Assembly: GCA_017440665.1 (NCBI GenBank)
Contig: JAFSGU010000066.1
Coordinates: 1 to 41,897, forward strand
Direction: 5' to 3'
Source: Clostridia bacterium
GTDB lineage: Bacteria; Bacillota; Clostridia; Oscillospirales; CAG-272
DNA length: 41,897 bases
Within the stretch, counting starts at the first letter, position 1; the number at the start of each line of letters is the position of its first letter. Of this stretch, positions 40,412 through 41,897 are shown in pieces. Position numbers and translations under genes: made by a program. The notes beneath the pieces are model-generated. The model made no database searches. It was given only the letters and a program-made list of their open reading frames with translations, and was not told the DNA's origin.

Positions 40412-41897
40412 CTATTCCACGGTAACGTTGTCACAGCACTCGATCTTCACGTTGTCAAGGCGTGAGATGATACGGTTGCGTCTCAGCGTAACTCCGTCCG
40501 CGTTTCGGACGAATATTCCGTAGTCCGTGGTGGGACAGTCGATGATATTGTCTTCGATAACGATATTCTTCATACACTTCACCGTGGGGTCGGCAGTGTC
40601 AGCCATAACGGTTACGGCCCCCTTTCCTTCCCAACGGTAACAGCATTTCACGATGCGGTTTCCTCGTATGGTTACGTTTTCGGGAGACACACCCTCGTAC
40701 CACCAAGCCTCGGGCGCCACGTGTACGGCTGAGCCCTGTACGTCGAAAAAGTGGTTGTTCTCTATAAGTACGTCTCTCGTTTTGATGAGAATGCTGCGTG
40801 CGAAATGTGTCCGTGCGTGACATCCCACAACCTCAAGTCGGGGAAGTCTTGTCACGTCAGCAAGAATAAGTCCGTCTGTGTTCTCGGGAAGGGGACGGTC
40901 AAGCACTACTCTGCACTTCCACTCACCCGGGAGCGGCTCACACTCAAGCACCGTGAAGGTGTCAACAAGCTTCATGTTCTGTCTGTCGGTAAGTTCAAGG
41001 CAGTCTCCCACATCGGGATAATCAAGGGTCTGTGCGTGGGTACCGTCGGGTGTCTTCTCCTGCATACAGCACTCGCACGGAGAAGTGCGCTCTATTATAT
41101 CGTGGTAATACGCGTGTACGTTCACAAAATCGTCGCCCTGTCCCTCAAAGGTACAGTTTTCAAGACGGAGAAGTCCCGTCATGGACGTAAAGTGGGTAGC
41201 ATCCGTGTTGGTGGACATATGGTGTCCGAGAGACGGCACTACCTTCAGTCCGCTCAAGGTAACGTTATGGCTTCTGTTGCCTACAACACCCATACCCGGT
41301 TGGCTGTGTATAGTAACGTTCGTAAGTCTTATATCGCTTGCCCTTTCAATAAGTACGGCAGGACGTGAGTGATAGGTATGTACGGTGTAGTATTCGGTTA
41401 CACCTGCCGTAACCTTCCCTGCGTTTCCGACTACTGCTTTTATATGATGACTGTCGATGTATTCGCAGGACTCTATCCATGCGTATATATTTTCATAAGT
41501 GACGGGATCGAAAAACATCGAACGAAGAGCCATGGGCGTATCTCGTTCAATGGGGCACTCCGCATCCGCCGCAAGGATACACTCCCGCTTTCCGTCAGCG
41601 GTAAGCTCTCCCGCCTCTGTCACCGTGAAACGGCTGTATGGCTTTCTCTTGTGGTCTATTGCAAGTCCGCGAAGCTCTACCTCAGCACAGTCTCTGAGAG
41701 ATATAGGCTCCATGAAGCCGTCAACCGTGAGCGTAACACCGTACGCCTCCACTACAGTACCCGTCTGACCGTAAAAATCTATTCCGCGGCTGTACTCGTA
41801 GTTCGGATTAAACATGACCCTCTGCGGATTCTCACCGTATTCGCCCGCCATTACGGCACGCTGAGCTTCTCTTGCAAGGGGCGTAGTAATAACATAC
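40412..41897 (-). CDS. Right-handed parallel beta-helix protein, glycosidase-like (start outside window)
   Basis: The frame is open to the right edge, so the N-terminus is missing; about 495 residues are visible. Repeated strands with N-V-T-I/L-x-x-N (for example NVTIRGNRIV, NIVIEDNIID, GVTLRRNRI) mark a right-handed parallel beta-helix of the pectate lyase superfamily. A segment with GQGDDFVNVHAYYH holds paired aspartates like those of GH110 alpha-galactosidases and related beta-helix glycosidases, preceded by HHMSTNTDATHF. No transmembrane segment is visible. It could act on host or plant glycans, but enzyme activity is inferred from fold and one motif only. Confidence 0.75.
   Translation of the reverse strand, partial: YVITTPLAREAQRAVMAGEYGENPQRVMFNPNYEYSRGIDFYGQTGTVVEAYGVTLTVDGFMEPISLRDCAEVELRGLAIDHKRKPYSRFTVTEAGELTADGKRECILAADAECPIERDTPMALRSMFFDPVTYENIYAWIESCEYIDSHHIKAVVGNAGKVTAGVTEYYTVHTYHSRPAVLIERASDIRLTNVTIHSQPGMGVVGNRSHNVTLSGLKVVPSLGHHMSTNTDATHFTSMTGLLRLENCTFEGQGDDFVNVHAYYHDIIERTSPCECCMQEKTPDGTHAQTLDYPDVGDCLELTDRQNMKLVDTFTVLECEPLPGEWKCRVVLDRPLPENTDGLILADVTRLPRLEVVGCHARTHFARSILIKTRDVLIENNHFFDVQGSAVHVAPEAWWYEGVSPENVTIRGNRIVKCCYRWEGKGAVTVMADTADPTVKCMKNIVIEDNIIDCPTTDYGIFVRNADGVTLRRNRIISRLDNVKIECCDNVTVE

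Overview
The window looks like a chromosomal segment of an anaerobic, endospore-forming Clostridia bacterium of the gut type (Oscillospiraceae/Ruminococcaceae-like; this is inference from gene content, not from a marker gene). Pointers are SpoVAD/SpoVAE, an S-layer-homology protein, a tyrosine T-box leader, M56/BlaI sensors, Opp-type peptide import, a NiaR repressor and many strong sigma-A promoters with 17-base spacers. No rRNA, tRNA, CRISPR array, transposase or phage gene was seen.

Layout. 1-5.6 kb: tail of an ABC permease; an AgcS-type amino acid symporter with an M42 aminopeptidase; a TetR-regulated ABC-2 exporter. 5.6-7.3 kb: two small palindromic repeat elements, an orphan small protein and a PD-(D/E)XK-like protein. 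7.4-9.5 kb: an ECF sigma factor translationally coupled to a membrane-anchored serpin. 9.5-12.2 kb: a membrane-anchored MerR regulator, a PLDc_N-type small membrane protein and an ABC exporter (a gene order like Bacillus yxlEFG). 12.3-13.9 kb: T-box leader and tyrS. 14-15.6 kb: an HTH protein with 28-residue helical repeats, then a cluster of hairpins between two identical 36-bp repeats. 15.6-18 kb: homoserine dehydrogenase with a ferredoxin-containing aldo/keto reductase. 18.1-19.1 kb: an S1-domain protein. 19.1-28 kb: a complete oppABCDF-like operon on the minus strand.

28-32.2 kb holds a MarR-led operon with an esterase/acyltransferase fusion, a zinc-ribbon membrane protein and a HAD phosphatase. 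32.3-33.2 kb holds NiaR and an HPr-like protein without the usual histidine. 33.4-38.8 kb holds BlaI, a very large M56 (BlaR1-like) protein and a secreted SLH protein. The last two share an unusual CxxC tandem repeat. 38.9-41.9 kb holds spoVAE, spoVAD and the 3' part of a beta-helix gene.

The most striking feature is the Opp operon. Its OppC permease carries what reads as a seven-repeat RCC1-type beta-propeller inserted in the first extracytoplasmic loop. Its OppF ATPase carries an insertion of about 180 residues, coiled-coil-like in its second half, between Walker A and the Q-loop. The oppA leader holds four consecutive palindromes. Together these suggest a peptide importer with an added outer sensing or docking surface and an added cytoplasmic arm. 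Second is the ECF sigma/serpin pair, where the place of an anti-sigma factor is taken by a transmembrane serpin. Peptide use (OppABCDF, M42 peptidase, AgcS symporter) and protease sensing or inhibition (serpin, M56) recur through the window.
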